DNA from: Planctomycetota bacterium
Lineage (GTDB): Bacteria; Planctomycetota; Planctomycetia; Pirellulales; UBA7805
Length of the DNA: 63,154 bases
Assembly (NCBI GenBank): GCA_021413705.1
Contig: JAIOPX010000131.1
Span: 1 to 63,154, forward strand
Reading direction: 5' to 3'
Position 1 is the stretch's first letter; every line of letters begins with the position of its first letter. This document shows, piece by piece, positions 16,401 through 24,581 of the stretch. Below the pieces are notes generated by a model that was given only the letters and a program-made list of their open reading frames with translations, did no database searches and had not been told where the DNA came from. The translations under genes were made by a program, and so were the position numbers.

Positions 16401-18961
16401 TTCCGCAGAGGCGGCTCGCCGCTTTTCTGTGCCTGCTTCAGGAGCGTTGAGAGAGCAATTCGCGATGCAATGTCATTGGGCTGGCCAGCGATCTCCTGAG
16501 CCAGCGCGAACATATCCGGCGTAACGGCGGGATCCGTCAGCAGTTTCTCGGGGGCTCCACTTCGCGCCGAGTCAATTGTCAAAGCCTCCAGCAACCTCAA
16601 TCGAACAGGCGTGTCCTCGGGATGTTGGGCGATTGTGTGGGCCATGGCCACAATGTCTCGCACTTCGTCGATCGACCTTTGGAACGTGGCGGCGGTAATC
16701 TCCGCCTTCTTGGCTTCCACGGCTTTCAGGTCTGCCTCAGCTTTGCTTTGAGCGGCCTTTTCCTGCAATTTGGCCAGGTCGTCCCAAAGTTGCTCGAGCG
16801 AAACACCAGATACTTTCTTACTTCCCGACGACAGGTCTCGCAGCTTTTCGAACTCGGGCAATCGCTTGGGAGCTTCGATCTCCAGCGCCGCGCCGGCAGC
16901 ATAGTACATTGGCTCGGCCCGCATGTCGGGGCCGATCGACTTGGGTCCGTCAAAGCCGGTGATCTCGTGGCATCCAAAGCACCCCATTTGCGAGATCAAT
17001 TTGTAACCGGCCACGACCCTGGGCGCGGGCGGTTCGGGAAAGCGCTGGCTTGGCTCCAGATCGACAACGTCATGATGGCACTTCAAGCAGCTCGATTCGA
17101 TGAACCGCTTGGGGTACATCGGAAAGATCCAGTGATGGTTGGGAGCATAGCCGTATTTTTTCTCCCATTCACCTTCCTGCCGCAATGAATTGGGGCCATG
17201 GGAAGCGTTCAGAAATGAAGTGCCGCTCCCTTGCCCTTGATGGCAGATCGTACAGCCCACCGACTGCATCTTGTGAGGGCTAAGCGAACCCATGAACAAA
17301 TCGAGCCGGGGATGGGTGGCAAATGGATGGGGCATGCCGCGACGCAGAGTCAGTGTGATGGGCTTGCCCCAAGTCACCTGGCTAAGGAGGTAGCGCAATG
17401 CCTGCTGGCGGCTGAGAATCTTTTCATCCCGCGCGCCGACCCGGATGTGCGTGATTACATCCCCGCGTAACAGACCGACTTTGGCGGCCGGAGTCTCCGG
17501 CCAGACCACTTCGATCGCCACATCCGCGGGATCGAGCATCCCCGTCTGGGCGATGCGCAAACCATAGATTTGCTGCGTCGCAGAGTTGAATTGCTGATCG
17601 CTGAAGTCGGTGTCGGCAGGAGGCCGAGCGATTTCCGGCCGCGGCGCGGGCGTCGGCAATTCCACCAGGACGGGAACAGGAACCTGAATCGGAAACGCCG
17701 GGTCGCTGGCCGATCCGGCGCCGCTCTTTTCGATCTGCTGGTGGCAGGTGATGCAACGGTCGAACCGGGCCACATCCTTGAAATTGTTGTTGATCGTCAG
17801 CTTGGGGAGCCAGATCTGCTCGATCTTCAGCCGCGGACTGAAGCCGTCAAGAATCGGCAACTCGACCAAAGACTGGATGATGGAGTTCAACCAATGCGTA
17901 TGCACAAGAAGCGATTCCTCCATTTTGGCCACCTTGGCTTGGTAGTCAGCCAGATTTTTCGTGGCCAGATCTTCATTGCGTAGAGCGGCTTTCTGCAAAT
18001 CTTCGAGCCGCCGGCGCTGGGAGGCGGCCTGCTCATAGCGAAGCGTTAACTCGTTGATCTCCGCTCGAATCGCATCGATGCGCTGCTGAAACTCAGCCAT
18101 CTGCTGGTCGGAGAGCCCATCGCGCACGCCGATGTCCAGCTCGCTCTTGACGGCGTCATAGTAGGAGCGTTTCATCTTTCGCTTGACTGCCGCATCGTCT
18201 TCGACGAATTTTACCTTGGCAATCGCAGCACGCATCCGCTCGACCAATTTATGTCGAGCCTCAACGACTTGCTCAAGTTTTTTTGCGTTGATTTCGTTCT
18301 TTGCCTTGACTTCGCCGCCAGAAGCAGTCCCTTGCACAGCCGCCTTGGTCACCTCCGCGGCAGGCTCGGCGGCTTTTTCCTCATCGGCAGGTTTGGGGGT
18401 CGGAGACTTTGACGCCACCGGCGGCGCCGCCTCGGCGGGCGTCGCGGCTTGAATGGCGGCAACAACCTGCTCATATGCCTGGTGAATGCCCGTGTCGTCG
18501 CCAACTTGCTTCTTCAAGGCTTCAAGAAATTGGGTCAACAACGCCCGGTTTTTCGGCTCGGAGAGTTCGCTTGGCGGCACTTTGGCTAACTTGGCATGGT
18601 CTTCGACCAGCGAATCGTTATCTGGAGGGTGGCCCCCCTTCGAGGCCAGATACTTGTCATACAGAGCATCTGCCAGAAACGCGTCGATCAATTCCTGCGA
18701 GGGAGGAACCAACTGCTCTTTCTCCAACTGCTTCTCGAGCCGCTGTCGCTCCAACTCAAAACGCTGGGTTTTCTCTTCCGCAATGCGTGCGGCAATATTC
18801 CAATCGTCGATTCGCTGCGTTGTGTTTTGAAACTTCTTCCACTCTCGATTGTGGTCCGCGGCCAACATCCAGATGGTGGTAATCAACATGGCCAGCGTTG
18901 AGAGGCCGAACACAAAGTGCATCAGCTTCAAATCGCGCCAAGTTTGTTCGGTAGCAGGCAT
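13466..18961 (-). CDS. Eight-heme giant cytochrome c (1831 residues)
   Basis: The largest gene of the window. It has an N-terminal TM anchor (about residues 13-34), a long alpha-helical coiled-coil region (about 40-350), and eight CxxCH heme sites at residues 403, 570, 625, 661, 991, 1248, 1425 and 1705. Around 455-545 is a PDZ-like domain (QQIYGLRIAQTG and KVGLLRGDVITHI). No stop or frame break interrupts it. It sits directly after the cytochrome b subunits, in the position of cytochrome c1/f of a bc complex, so it probably takes electrons from the Rieske protein. The exact order of transfer is not known. Family-level: planctomycete-specific as far as I can judge. Confidence 0.88.
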   Translation of the reverse strand: MPATEQTWRDLKLMHFVFGLSTLAMLITTIWMLAADHNREWKKFQNTTQRIDDWNIAARIAEEKTQRFELERQRLEKQLEKEQLVPPSQELIDAFLADALYDKYLASKGGHPPDNDSLVEDHAKLAKVPPSELSEPKNRALLTQFLEALKKQVGDDTGIHQAYEQVVAAIQAATPAEAAPPVASKSPTPKPADEEKAAEPAAEVTKAAVQGTASGGEVKAKNEINAKKLEQVVEARHKLVERMRAAIAKVKFVEDDAAVKRKMKRSYYDAVKSELDIGVRDGLSDQQMAEFQQRIDAIRAEINELTLRYEQAASQRRRLEDLQKAALRNEDLATKNLADYQAKVAKMEESLLVHTHWLNSIIQSLVELPILDGFSPRLKIEQIWLPKLTINNNFKDVARFDRCITCHQQIEKSGAGSASDPAFPIQVPVPVLVELPTPAPRPEIARPPADTDFSDQQFNSATQQIYGLRIAQTGMLDPADVAIEVVWPETPAAKVGLLRGDVITHIRVGARDEKILSRQQALRYLLSQVTWGKPITLTLRRGMPHPFATHPRLDLFMGSLSPHKMQSVGCTICHQGQGSGTSFLNASHGPNSLRQEGEWEKKYGYAPNHHWIFPMYPKRFIESSCLKCHHDVVDLEPSQRFPEPPAPRVVAGYKLISQMGCFGCHEITGFDGPKSIGPDMRAEPMYYAAGAALEIEAPKRLPEFEKLRDLSSGSKKVSGVSLEQLWDDLAKLQEKAAQSKAEADLKAVEAKKAEITAATFQRSIDEVRDIVAMAHTIAQHPEDTPVRLRLLEALTIDSARSGAPEKLLTDPAVTPDMFALAQEIAGQPNDIASRIALSTLLKQAQKSGEPPLRKDTFELQAYLTRPPVLTAAAQKLADQVKTVEGPGTFRKVGPSLRHVAGKLGPGTLNRWIFNPQSIRASTKMPRFFGLHAGLTEDARHTAALYEPIEARAMAQYLMDHSRPLEDLPAPSIVTEPASAERGKLLFQTRGCLACHKQGETPQADSTFGPDLTGLGTKLKTEKGSQWLVSWLRDPKRYHLRTAMPNLILDPLPLLGEDGKSQRTAEGRTRMTDPPADMAAYLLGPDWAPVADPFTTFTGEESAPSADEPVLSMKELDRKLFEYLKRWLPETSEDTLQQYIVTGVPAEVAEKLPGHAQRLVQTLDAQKKPLPIEEAKKREIARAMSLDTLVQEYLLTVFPVARAREYLHKGIPHDVLPSLKGAEVELAEPIDDTKKLNYVGRRAIGKFGCTGCHDVPGFESARPIGTGLADWGRKETSKLAFEHILEFLPKEQAARLKKEQEKNAKGNGADHHGDAHVEGPHTHLDPKTWGSDGFFIEALMHEQREGFLWQKLRQPRSFDYEKTENKTYNEWLRMPQFNLNDEQREQIMTFVLGLVSEPPAAQYVFHPDARQAAVIRGERTLATFNCQGCHVLQTGKWDIAYQPGAIEPVSDSTLPPFLRHHATPEERRASLNLDRRGLRSGTIHGLMKIGKEGHPEVSRFIKSDPESDGEFMRLADLEGQTVSATAPWGYDVEMWNPAVLSGAVVYPKDPLPILASALLPKNPIIEKEYPVRGGDFARLLLPIAIATQKQGEGADAWAWVPPPLVGQGKKTQEKWLHDFLLDPYPIRPGVILRMPKFNMSSDDSESLVQYFVARDNAEYPNMYGAKDTVQRLASAEKEYQETLRKDGKTGTRFGDAEKIVLNKSGCIKCHLVGNFKPDGNDRALAPNLADVYRRLKPDYVHRWIAKPSLILPYTKMPINFPYDPANKAQDGFWDQIPGTMQNVQPYHGDSLEQMQAVSDLLSNWDRFIEGQTSIRKKVEATGGAAPPAGSAP

Positions 18962-19011
18962 GTTTAGCGGTGGAGCAACGCTCCACGTTCTTCTTCTCTT
19001 ATGGCGATGGA

Positions 19012-20355
19012 CTACAAGTTCAAGAAAATCTCAGGAATGTAAATGATGTACTTCAAGTTAAAGACCCAGCGTAACGCCATCTTGATCGGCAATGCCATCA
19101 TCAACAGCATCAAATTGGCCAACAGAATGTAGCGGAAGAACCCCATCTTCAAAAAGAACTTCCGAAAGATCGTCGTGGCCATAAGCGGCGGCAACAGCAC
19201 CAGATAGCCGAGCGTCAGCACGATGCCCAGCCCTTCGCGCTGGAGTATGAACCAGAACTGAGTCAACGATGGGCTGTTCGCCGGCGCCAGCGGCAGCGGC
19301 AAATGGAGCCAGTCTTTCCAAAACTTGTCGGACAGATTGACGTTGCTCAACGGTTCGACTTTATGCGCATCCCAATACTCATAGGGACCGAAAATATTCC
19401 AGTTCGGCCCGCGCAAGAACGTCCCCAGCACAATCAACGTCACCCACAACACGAGAAACCCGAACTGAAAAGTCAGGTAACTGAACTTTCGCTGCTCGAT
19501 CGTGTAGTAGCCGTTGCCTTCCTTGTTAAAGTCGATGTACGGAATGGCCATCAACCCTACGACCACCACACTCGGCAGCACCACGCCGGCCATCCAGGGA
19601 TCGAAGTAGACCAGCATCTCCTGCAAGCCGAGGAAGTACCACGGCGCCTTGGACGGGTTGGGCGTTTTCACGCCGCTGGCCGGCTCTTCCAAGGGAGCCT
19701 GCAGACCGATTCCCCACACGATCAACACGGCCGTCAGCACGATCATGCAGATCAACTCGGTATAGACCAAATCTGGCCAGACCAGCACCTTCTCGTCGTC
19801 TTCCTTCTCCTTGGGCGGCAAGCCCTGCTTCAATCGATCGTCATTCACCACAGCCTTGGCTGCTGCCAGCCAGGTGAAGAAGGCCAACAGAAACACCAGT
19901 CCCACGATCGGCACATTGTCTGGCTTGGCGGCAATCCCGTAGAAGTTCATGTCGGTCATCGACAGGCCCAGGGCCAACAGCCCCAGGTTCAACCCTGTCC
20001 AGGCCACCCACCATTTCACGAAGAATCGGCGGCCCAGATAGAGAATCGTCAGCACCACCAATGTGCCGACGCTATAGACAATGGCGCCGATCGTTCCTTG
20101 CAAGGCCTGATTGGCCAGCATCTTGAACCGCTCGGGCATGCCGGGCACCAGCAAAGGGTTCTTGCTGAAGGCCAGCGGCGCCAAGACGCCGGTACAAAAG
20201 CCGGCGACCACCAACCAGAAAATGGCCGCACCCGTCTTCTTCTGGCGATACCAGAGGAAGAACGCCATCATGGCGTTCAGCGCCGCAAGAATCAGGTAGA
20301 AGCTACCCAAAAAGTTGCCGACGTGGCGGACGTGTGTGGCAAGATCACCGTGCAT
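19012..20355 (-). CDS. Extended cytochrome b subunit IV-like protein
   Basis: A 447-residue protein. The C-terminal part contains the subunit IV pattern (NPSKAPWYFLGLQEMLVYF and MAGVVLPSVVVVGLM), and about four to five additional hydrophobic segments precede it (residues about 10-200). Subunit IV of the b6f complex is about 160 residues, so the N-terminus is a large addition. The Qo site loop, PEWY in most bc complexes, reads APWY here. The ATG at 20355 gives MHGDLATHVRH. It follows cytochrome b by 23 bases and precedes the giant cytochrome. It works with the b6-like subunit. Confidence 0.88.
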   Translation of the reverse strand: MHGDLATHVRHVGNFLGSFYLILAALNAMMAFFLWYRQKKTGAAIFWLVVAGFCTGVLAPLAFSKNPLLVPGMPERFKMLANQALQGTIGAIVYSVGTLVVLTILYLGRRFFVKWWVAWTGLNLGLLALGLSMTDMNFYGIAAKPDNVPIVGLVFLLAFFTWLAAAKAVVNDDRLKQGLPPKEKEDDEKVLVWPDLVYTELICMIVLTAVLIVWGIGLQAPLEEPASGVKTPNPSKAPWYFLGLQEMLVYFDPWMAGVVLPSVVVVGLMAIPYIDFNKEGNGYYTIEQRKFSYLTFQFGFLVLWVTLIVLGTFLRGPNWNIFGPYEYWDAHKVEPLSNVNLSDKFWKDWLHLPLPLAPANSPSLTQFWFILQREGLGIVLTLGYLVLLPPLMATTIFRKFFLKMGFFRYILLANLMLLMMALPIKMALRWVFNLKYIIYIPEIFLNL

Positions 20356-20378
20356 GAAATTCCGTTCCGAAAATCTTC

Positions 20379-21170
20379 CTACAGCGGTCCACTGATGCCG
20401 CCATCTTTGCGCACCCGCCAGAAGTGAATCGCCAACAGCAGCGAAACCACCAATGGAATAGCGATGCAATGCAAAACGTAAAACCGATTCAGTGTTTCCT
20501 CGCCGACAAAGCGCGCACCCAATAACAAAAATCTCGCGTCGGACCCACTGGTAATCATGTCTATGCCGCCAATGGTTAATAGCTGCTGCCCGGGGCCCTC
20601 ATAGCCAAGGATCGGCGTGGCCCGGGCCATGTTCGAACCGACCGTGATAGCCCAGATCGCCAATTGGTCCCACGGCAATAGGTAGCCAGTAAACGACAGC
20701 AGCAACGTCAACAGCAACAGAACCACGCCCACGACCCAGTTGAACTCCCGCGGCGGCTTATAACTGCCGGTGAGAAACACTCGGTACATGTGCAGCCAGA
20801 CGGTAATCACCATGGCATGCGCGCCCCAGCGATGCAATTCGCGGAGAATGCCCAGGCTGGTGGCGTCGCGCAGGGCGAGAATATCGTTGAATGCCCACTC
20901 CAGCGTCGGCCGGTAGTAGAACATCAGCAATACGCCGGTGATCGTCTCGACCAGAAACAGAAAGAACGTCACACCACCCATGCACCAGGTGTAGGAGAGC
21001 GCGATCCCCTGCTTCTTGATCGATACCGGGTGAAGGTGCAAGAAGAAGTTGGTGAGCATCACCACGATCCGGTTTCGCCGATCGATCGGCGCCGGATGGC
21101 GGAACACGCTCTTCCAAAGCTGAGACTCACGAATCACTTCGCTCAGCGGTTCTTTTTCAGCCGTAGGCAT
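20379..21170 (-). CDS. Cytochrome b (b6 type) of a bc complex
   Basis: A 263-residue protein with about four TM helices, as in the b6 subunit. The heme ligands lie in two pairs: [17 protein letters not shown] (13 residues apart) and [18 protein letters not shown] (14 apart). The 14-residue spacing in the second pair is that of b6-type cytochromes. The conserved [14 protein letters not shown] and [10 protein letters not shown] motifs are also seen, as is the family end [10 protein letters not shown]. The gene follows the Rieske gene and precedes the subunit IV gene. Confidence 0.95.
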   Translation of the reverse strand: MPTAEKEPLSEVIRESQLWKSVFRHPAPIDRRNRIVVMLTNFFLHLHPVSIKKQGIALSYTWCMGGVTFFLFLVETITGVLLMFYYRPTLEWAFNDILALRDATSLGILRELHRWGAHAMVITVWLHMYRVFLTGSYKPPREFNWVVGVVLLLLTLLLSFTGYLLPWDQLAIWAITVGSNMARATPILGYEGPGQQLLTIGGIDMITSGSDARFLLLGARFVGEETLNRFYVLHCIAIPLVVSLLLAIHFWRVRKDGGISGPL

Positions 21171-21213
21171 GGGTAGGCGTCAAACGGACAGGGCGGTAGG
21201 CGGTACGAAATTC

Positions 21214-22311
21214 TTACGTATTCACGAAGGACGAGGCATCTTCCCACTGCCCCAACTCTTCCTGGAACTTGCGGCTCTTATCGATTTCCAATTGGCCGTC
21301 CTCCGACATCCGAATCGCATAGCGTTCCAGAGGCCGCGGGGCCGGTCCTTCAAAGTTGACTCCATCCTTATAAAACCCGCTGCCATGGCAGGGGCACTTG
21401 AACTTCTGCTCCGATTCCAGCCAGTTGGGAGTACACCCAAGGTGCGTACAGACCGAAGCCAGTGCAAAGATCTCGCTCTGTCCCTTGTATTCGAAATTGA
21501 CCACCCAGACGCCGAACTGCGCCTTGAACTTCTCGCTCACCTGCCCAGGCGGAAATTCATCGGGAAAGCCGACTTTGAATTTGCTTGGCGGCTCGGTGAG
21601 CATGTTGGGGAACATGAAGCGGGCCAGTGCCAATGTCCATATGCCACCGATAGTGGCCAGCATCGTGAATCCCGTGGCCATCCAGGTGCCAAACAGCACA
21701 CTGAGGAACATGAATGCCCGGCGTGGCTCAGGCTCCGATTTCTTTCCGGTCCCAGCCGCTTTGCCGGCTTTCGGAACCGCATACTCCGGCTTCGTCGGCG
21801 CTGGCGGAACCGTCAACTTGGCGGCTGGGGCGGGCTTGGCCTTGTCGGTCTTCTGCGGCGCGTCAGCCTTGGAGACCGGCCCTGGCTTGTGACCTCCACG
21901 CGCGGCAGCCAGGATGCTGGTCGTATCGAGACGCGCTGCGGGAGCTTTTTCTTTGGGTGCAGCCTTGCCGGCAGCGGCTGGCTTGGCAGCAGGCTTTGCT
22001 TCAGCCTTGGGCTGCGGCTTGGCCTTGGCTTCGGCCGGCTTGGGCGCTTCAGTCAGCTTATTTGCGCGGGCCAAGGCCAGAATATCGGCAACGCTGGGAC
22101 GCTGCCCTGGCGCGAGCTTCGGCGCGGGAGCTTTCGTTGCGGGTGCGGCAGGCGCAGCCTCTTCCGCCACCTCTTCCACGGGCGCGACTGGCGTTGCCGC
22201 CTCAGGTTCGGCAGCAGCCTCAGGGCCAGGCGCGGAGCCACCTCCGCCGCCGTCCGCTTTACGCGCCGCGGCGAGAATCTCCGCCACGGACATCTTCTTT
22301 TTTTCAGCCAT
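21214..22311 (-). CDS. Rieske iron-sulfur protein with long N-terminal extension
   Basis: A 365-residue protein. The C-terminal Rieske domain has the two cluster boxes CTHLGC and CPCHGSGF, followed by the family GPAPRPL motif. A single TM segment (FMFLSVLFGTWMATGF) precedes it near residue 200. The first 190 residues are Ala/Pro/Lys-rich and low-complexity, with three spaced copies of a (S)VA-x-IL-A-x-AR motif near residues 8, 73 and 130. Ordinary Rieske subunits start close to the TM. It is the first gene of the cluster, so expression probably begins at its promoter. Confidence 0.93.
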   Translation of the reverse strand: MAEKKKMSVAEILAAARKADGGGGGSAPGPEAAAEPEAATPVAPVEEVAEEAAPAAPATKAPAPKLAPGQRPSVADILALARANKLTEAPKPAEAKAKPQPKAEAKPAAKPAAAGKAAPKEKAPAARLDTTSILAAARGGHKPGPVSKADAPQKTDKAKPAPAAKLTVPPAPTKPEYAVPKAGKAAGTGKKSEPEPRRAFMFLSVLFGTWMATGFTMLATIGGIWTLALARFMFPNMLTEPPSKFKVGFPDEFPPGQVSEKFKAQFGVWVVNFEYKGQSEIFALASVCTHLGCTPNWLESEQKFKCPCHGSGFYKDGVNFEGPAPRPLERYAIRMSEDGQLEIDKSRKFQEELGQWEDASSFVNT

Positions 22312-22541
22312 GTTCGCTGATCTCGTCGCCCTTCTGGGGCGCGGTCAGGCGTGTCGCGAAAATGTAAGCCCAGAAGGTACTCGCCGATCGTACTGGCCGT
22401 GCTCCGCAGGTTTCTTCATTCGATTTTCGGATTTCTTTCGTCATTCGTACTTTCGACATTCGTCATTCATCCGCCAGGAATTGTACAATGGCTCCCTACA
22501 ATTCACTTAGGCGACGTTGAAAAGCAAGGACAAGCAAACTC
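22312..22541. promoter_or_regulatory. Divergent intergenic region
   Basis: This 230-base gap separates the minus-strand respiratory cluster from purD on the plus strand, so it should carry the promoters for both. It has AT-rich stretches and short direct repeats of TTCGTCATTC. No -35/-10 pair could be placed with confidence. Confidence 0.4.
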
Positions 22542-23828
22542 ATGAAGGTCTTGGTTATCGGAAACGGCGGACGCGAACACGCGCTGGCTTGGAAAATCGC
22601 ACAAAGCCCAAGGGCGGATCGCGTTTTCGTCGCCCCCGGCAATGCGGGGACGGCGATCGACGCTGAGAATGTGGACATACCCGCGACCGATGTTGCGCGG
22701 CTGCTGAAGTTCGTCCACGACAACCAGGTGGACCTGACGGTGGTCGGACCCGAGACGCCGCTGTGTGAAGGTATCGTCGATATCTTCACCAAGGAAGGGC
22801 ATCGCGCTTTTGGCCCATCGAAGGCCGCGGCACAGCTTGAAGGTAGCAAGGTCTTCTGTAAGAAAGTGCTGCGGCAAGCCGACGTGCCGACGGCCGAGTA
22901 TCGCGTGTTCCGCGATGCCGAGAGTGCCGCGCTCTATCTCAACAGTCAGCGTGAAGATCTCCCTGTGGTCGTCAAAGCCGATGGCTTGGCCGCAGGCAAA
23001 GGGGTGATCGTCTGTAGCAATCGCAACGAAGCCTTGGAAGCCGTGCGCCGCATCGCCATCGACAAGGAATTCGGCGCGGCCGGCAAGCAACTGGTCATCG
23101 AAGAACGTCTGGAAGGAGAAGAAGCCAGCGTGTTGGCAATCACCGATGGCCGCACGCTGCTGGTGCTCCCTCCGGCGCAGGACCACAAGCGGGCCTTCGA
23201 TGGAGATACCGGCCCCAACACCGGCGGCATGGGCGCCTACTCACCTACGCCGCTGTTGGACGCTGCCTCGCTGAACAAGATTGAAGAGCAGATTCTGGTC
23301 CCCACGGTCCACGCCATGAAGCGTTCCCGCTGGCCGATGCGTGGAGTGCTCTATGCCGGGATCATGATGACTCCGCAAGGCCCCAAGGTGCTGGAATATA
23401 ACGTCCGCTTCGGCGATCCTGAGTGCCAGCCGATTCTGATGCGGCTCAAGAGTGACTTGCTCACCATCCTGGAGGCGACCGTCGATGGCCGCCTGGACGA
23501 GATCGAGCCGCCCCAGTGGGATACGCGTCCTTCGGTGTGCATCGTCATGGCCAGCGAAGGATATCCGGGCGACTATGAGCGAGGGCGCCCGATTCGCGGC
23601 TTGGACGACGCCGCCAAGCTTCCCGATGTCAAAGTTTTCCACGCCGGCACGGCCACAATGGGAGACCAAGTCATTACCGATGGCGGACGTGTCCTGGGTG
23701 TCACCGCGCTGGGCACCACGATCGCCGCCGCCAAGTTGCAAGCGTATAAAGCCGTGAAATGCATCCGCTGGGAAGGGGCCTGGTGCCGCAAGGACATTTC
23801 GGACAAGGCCCAGGGCAAGGGGGTGTGA
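22542..23828 (+). CDS. purD: Phosphoribosylamine-glycine ligase (GAR synthetase)
   Basis: A 428-residue ATP-grasp enzyme of purine synthesis, ligating glycine to phosphoribosylamine. The N-terminus MKVLVIGNGGREHALAWK and the glycine-rich region VVVKADGLAAGKGV and GEEASVLAITDG are standard for PurD, and PAQDHKRAFDGDTGPNTGGMG is the classic signature. Length is normal for the family. It is a single gene here, divergent from the respiratory genes, with no purine partners next to it. The tail ends in a Lys-rich stretch after the usual fold. Confidence 0.98.
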   Translation: MKVLVIGNGGREHALAWKIAQSPRADRVFVAPGNAGTAIDAENVDIPATDVARLLKFVHDNQVDLTVVGPETPLCEGIVDIFTKEGHRAFGPSKAAAQLEGSKVFCKKVLRQADVPTAEYRVFRDAESAALYLNSQREDLPVVVKADGLAAGKGVIVCSNRNEALEAVRRIAIDKEFGAAGKQLVIEERLEGEEASVLAITDGRTLLVLPPAQDHKRAFDGDTGPNTGGMGAYSPTPLLDAASLNKIEEQILVPTVHAMKRSRWPMRGVLYAGIMMTPQGPKVLEYNVRFGDPECQPILMRLKSDLLTILEATVDGRLDEIEPPQWDTRPSVCIVMASEGYPGDYERGRPIRGLDDAAKLPDVKVFHAGTATMGDQVITDGGRVLGVTALGTTIAAAKLQAYKAVKCIRWEGAWCRKDISDKAQGKGV

Positions 23829-23861
23829 ATAGAATGTCGAAGAAGGATTTCTTCTCGTCGT

Positions 23862-23930
23862 CGTAGCATGGGATTGCAGCCCGTGCAACTCGGCGATCGC
23901 AAGAGCCAAGAGCTGGAAGCTCATGCTACA
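23862..23930. repeat. GTAGCATGGG palindromic repeat
   Basis: Inverted element whose arms are GTAGCATGGGATTGCAG and its match ending in CATGCTAC. It lies between purD and the cupin gene. This type of interspersed repeat is common in planctomycete genomes as far as I know. Confidence 0.75.
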
Positions 23931-23954
23931 TTTTTCACTTGGAGGACTCCGATC

Positions 23955-24410
23955 ATGTCTCTTCCCAAAGCCAAACCAGGCGAAGTGATTGACGTTCGGC
24001 CACTCGGCCCGCGGCTGGCCAAAGCAAAAACCGAAGTGTTGGTAAAATCGGACGAGGTGGAGGTGTTGCGGCTGGTCCTGCGGGACGGCAAGCGTATCGA
24101 CACGCACAGCGCGCCTGGCGAAGCGCTCATTCACTGTCTCGAAGGAGAAGTGGAACTGAACCTGGCGGACGGGGCGCGCAATTTGTCGGCTGGCGAGATG
24201 GTCTACCTGCCGGCCTCGGAGCCCCACTCGGTTCAGGCCGTCGCGGATAGTGTCCTGTTGGTGACCCTCTTGTTGTCCCCCACCGCGCCGATGATGCACT
24301 ACGAAGCCAACAGTAGCGACGAGACGCTGTTGGATAGTGTGGATGAAGCTTCGGACGAATCGTTCCCCGCCAGCGATCCCTCAAGCCATACACCGATTTC
24401 AAGTTCGTAA
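23955..24410 (+). CDS. Cupin-domain protein
   Basis: A 151-residue protein with one cupin fold. Motif 1 is seen around DTHSAPGEALIHCLEGEVEL and motif 2 around LPASEPHSVQAVADS, with conserved His and Glu residues. The ATG at 23955 has a GGAGGA site before it; the open frame starts earlier, inside a repeat, and is rejected. The C-terminal tail is acidic and Ser-rich. Cupins bind metal and ligands of many kinds, so no substrate can be given. It lies between purD and the copper ATPase. Confidence 0.8.
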   Translation: MSLPKAKPGEVIDVRPLGPRLAKAKTEVLVKSDEVEVLRLVLRDGKRIDTHSAPGEALIHCLEGEVELNLADGARNLSAGEMVYLPASEPHSVQAVADSVLLVTLLLSPTAPMMHYEANSSDETLLDSVDEASDESFPASDPSSHTPISSS

Positions 24411-24415
24411 ATGGA

Positions 24416-24576
24416 AGTAGGACCGTCTCGCCGAGACGGACCTTTTGTTGACGCTTGAGACTACGAGAACTCGAAAGGCAGAGGGTTGACGTTTACTGAA
24501 GTCTTCCTTCTTCGGCGATATTTTCTCTTACCATAGATCCAACCTGAAAGGTCCATTCCGGCAGAATGGACCTACT
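24416..24576. repeat. Two short palindromes before the copper ATPase
   Basis: A hairpin (GACCGTCTCGCCGAGACGG, 24421) and a second hairpin (GGTCCATTCCGGCAGAATGG, 24549) flank a 100-base stretch between the cupin gene and the ATPase start. The second hairpin ends about six bases before the ATPase start codon, so it covers the ribosome binding region and may influence translation. Confidence 0.7.
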
Positions 24577-24581
24577 TTGTC

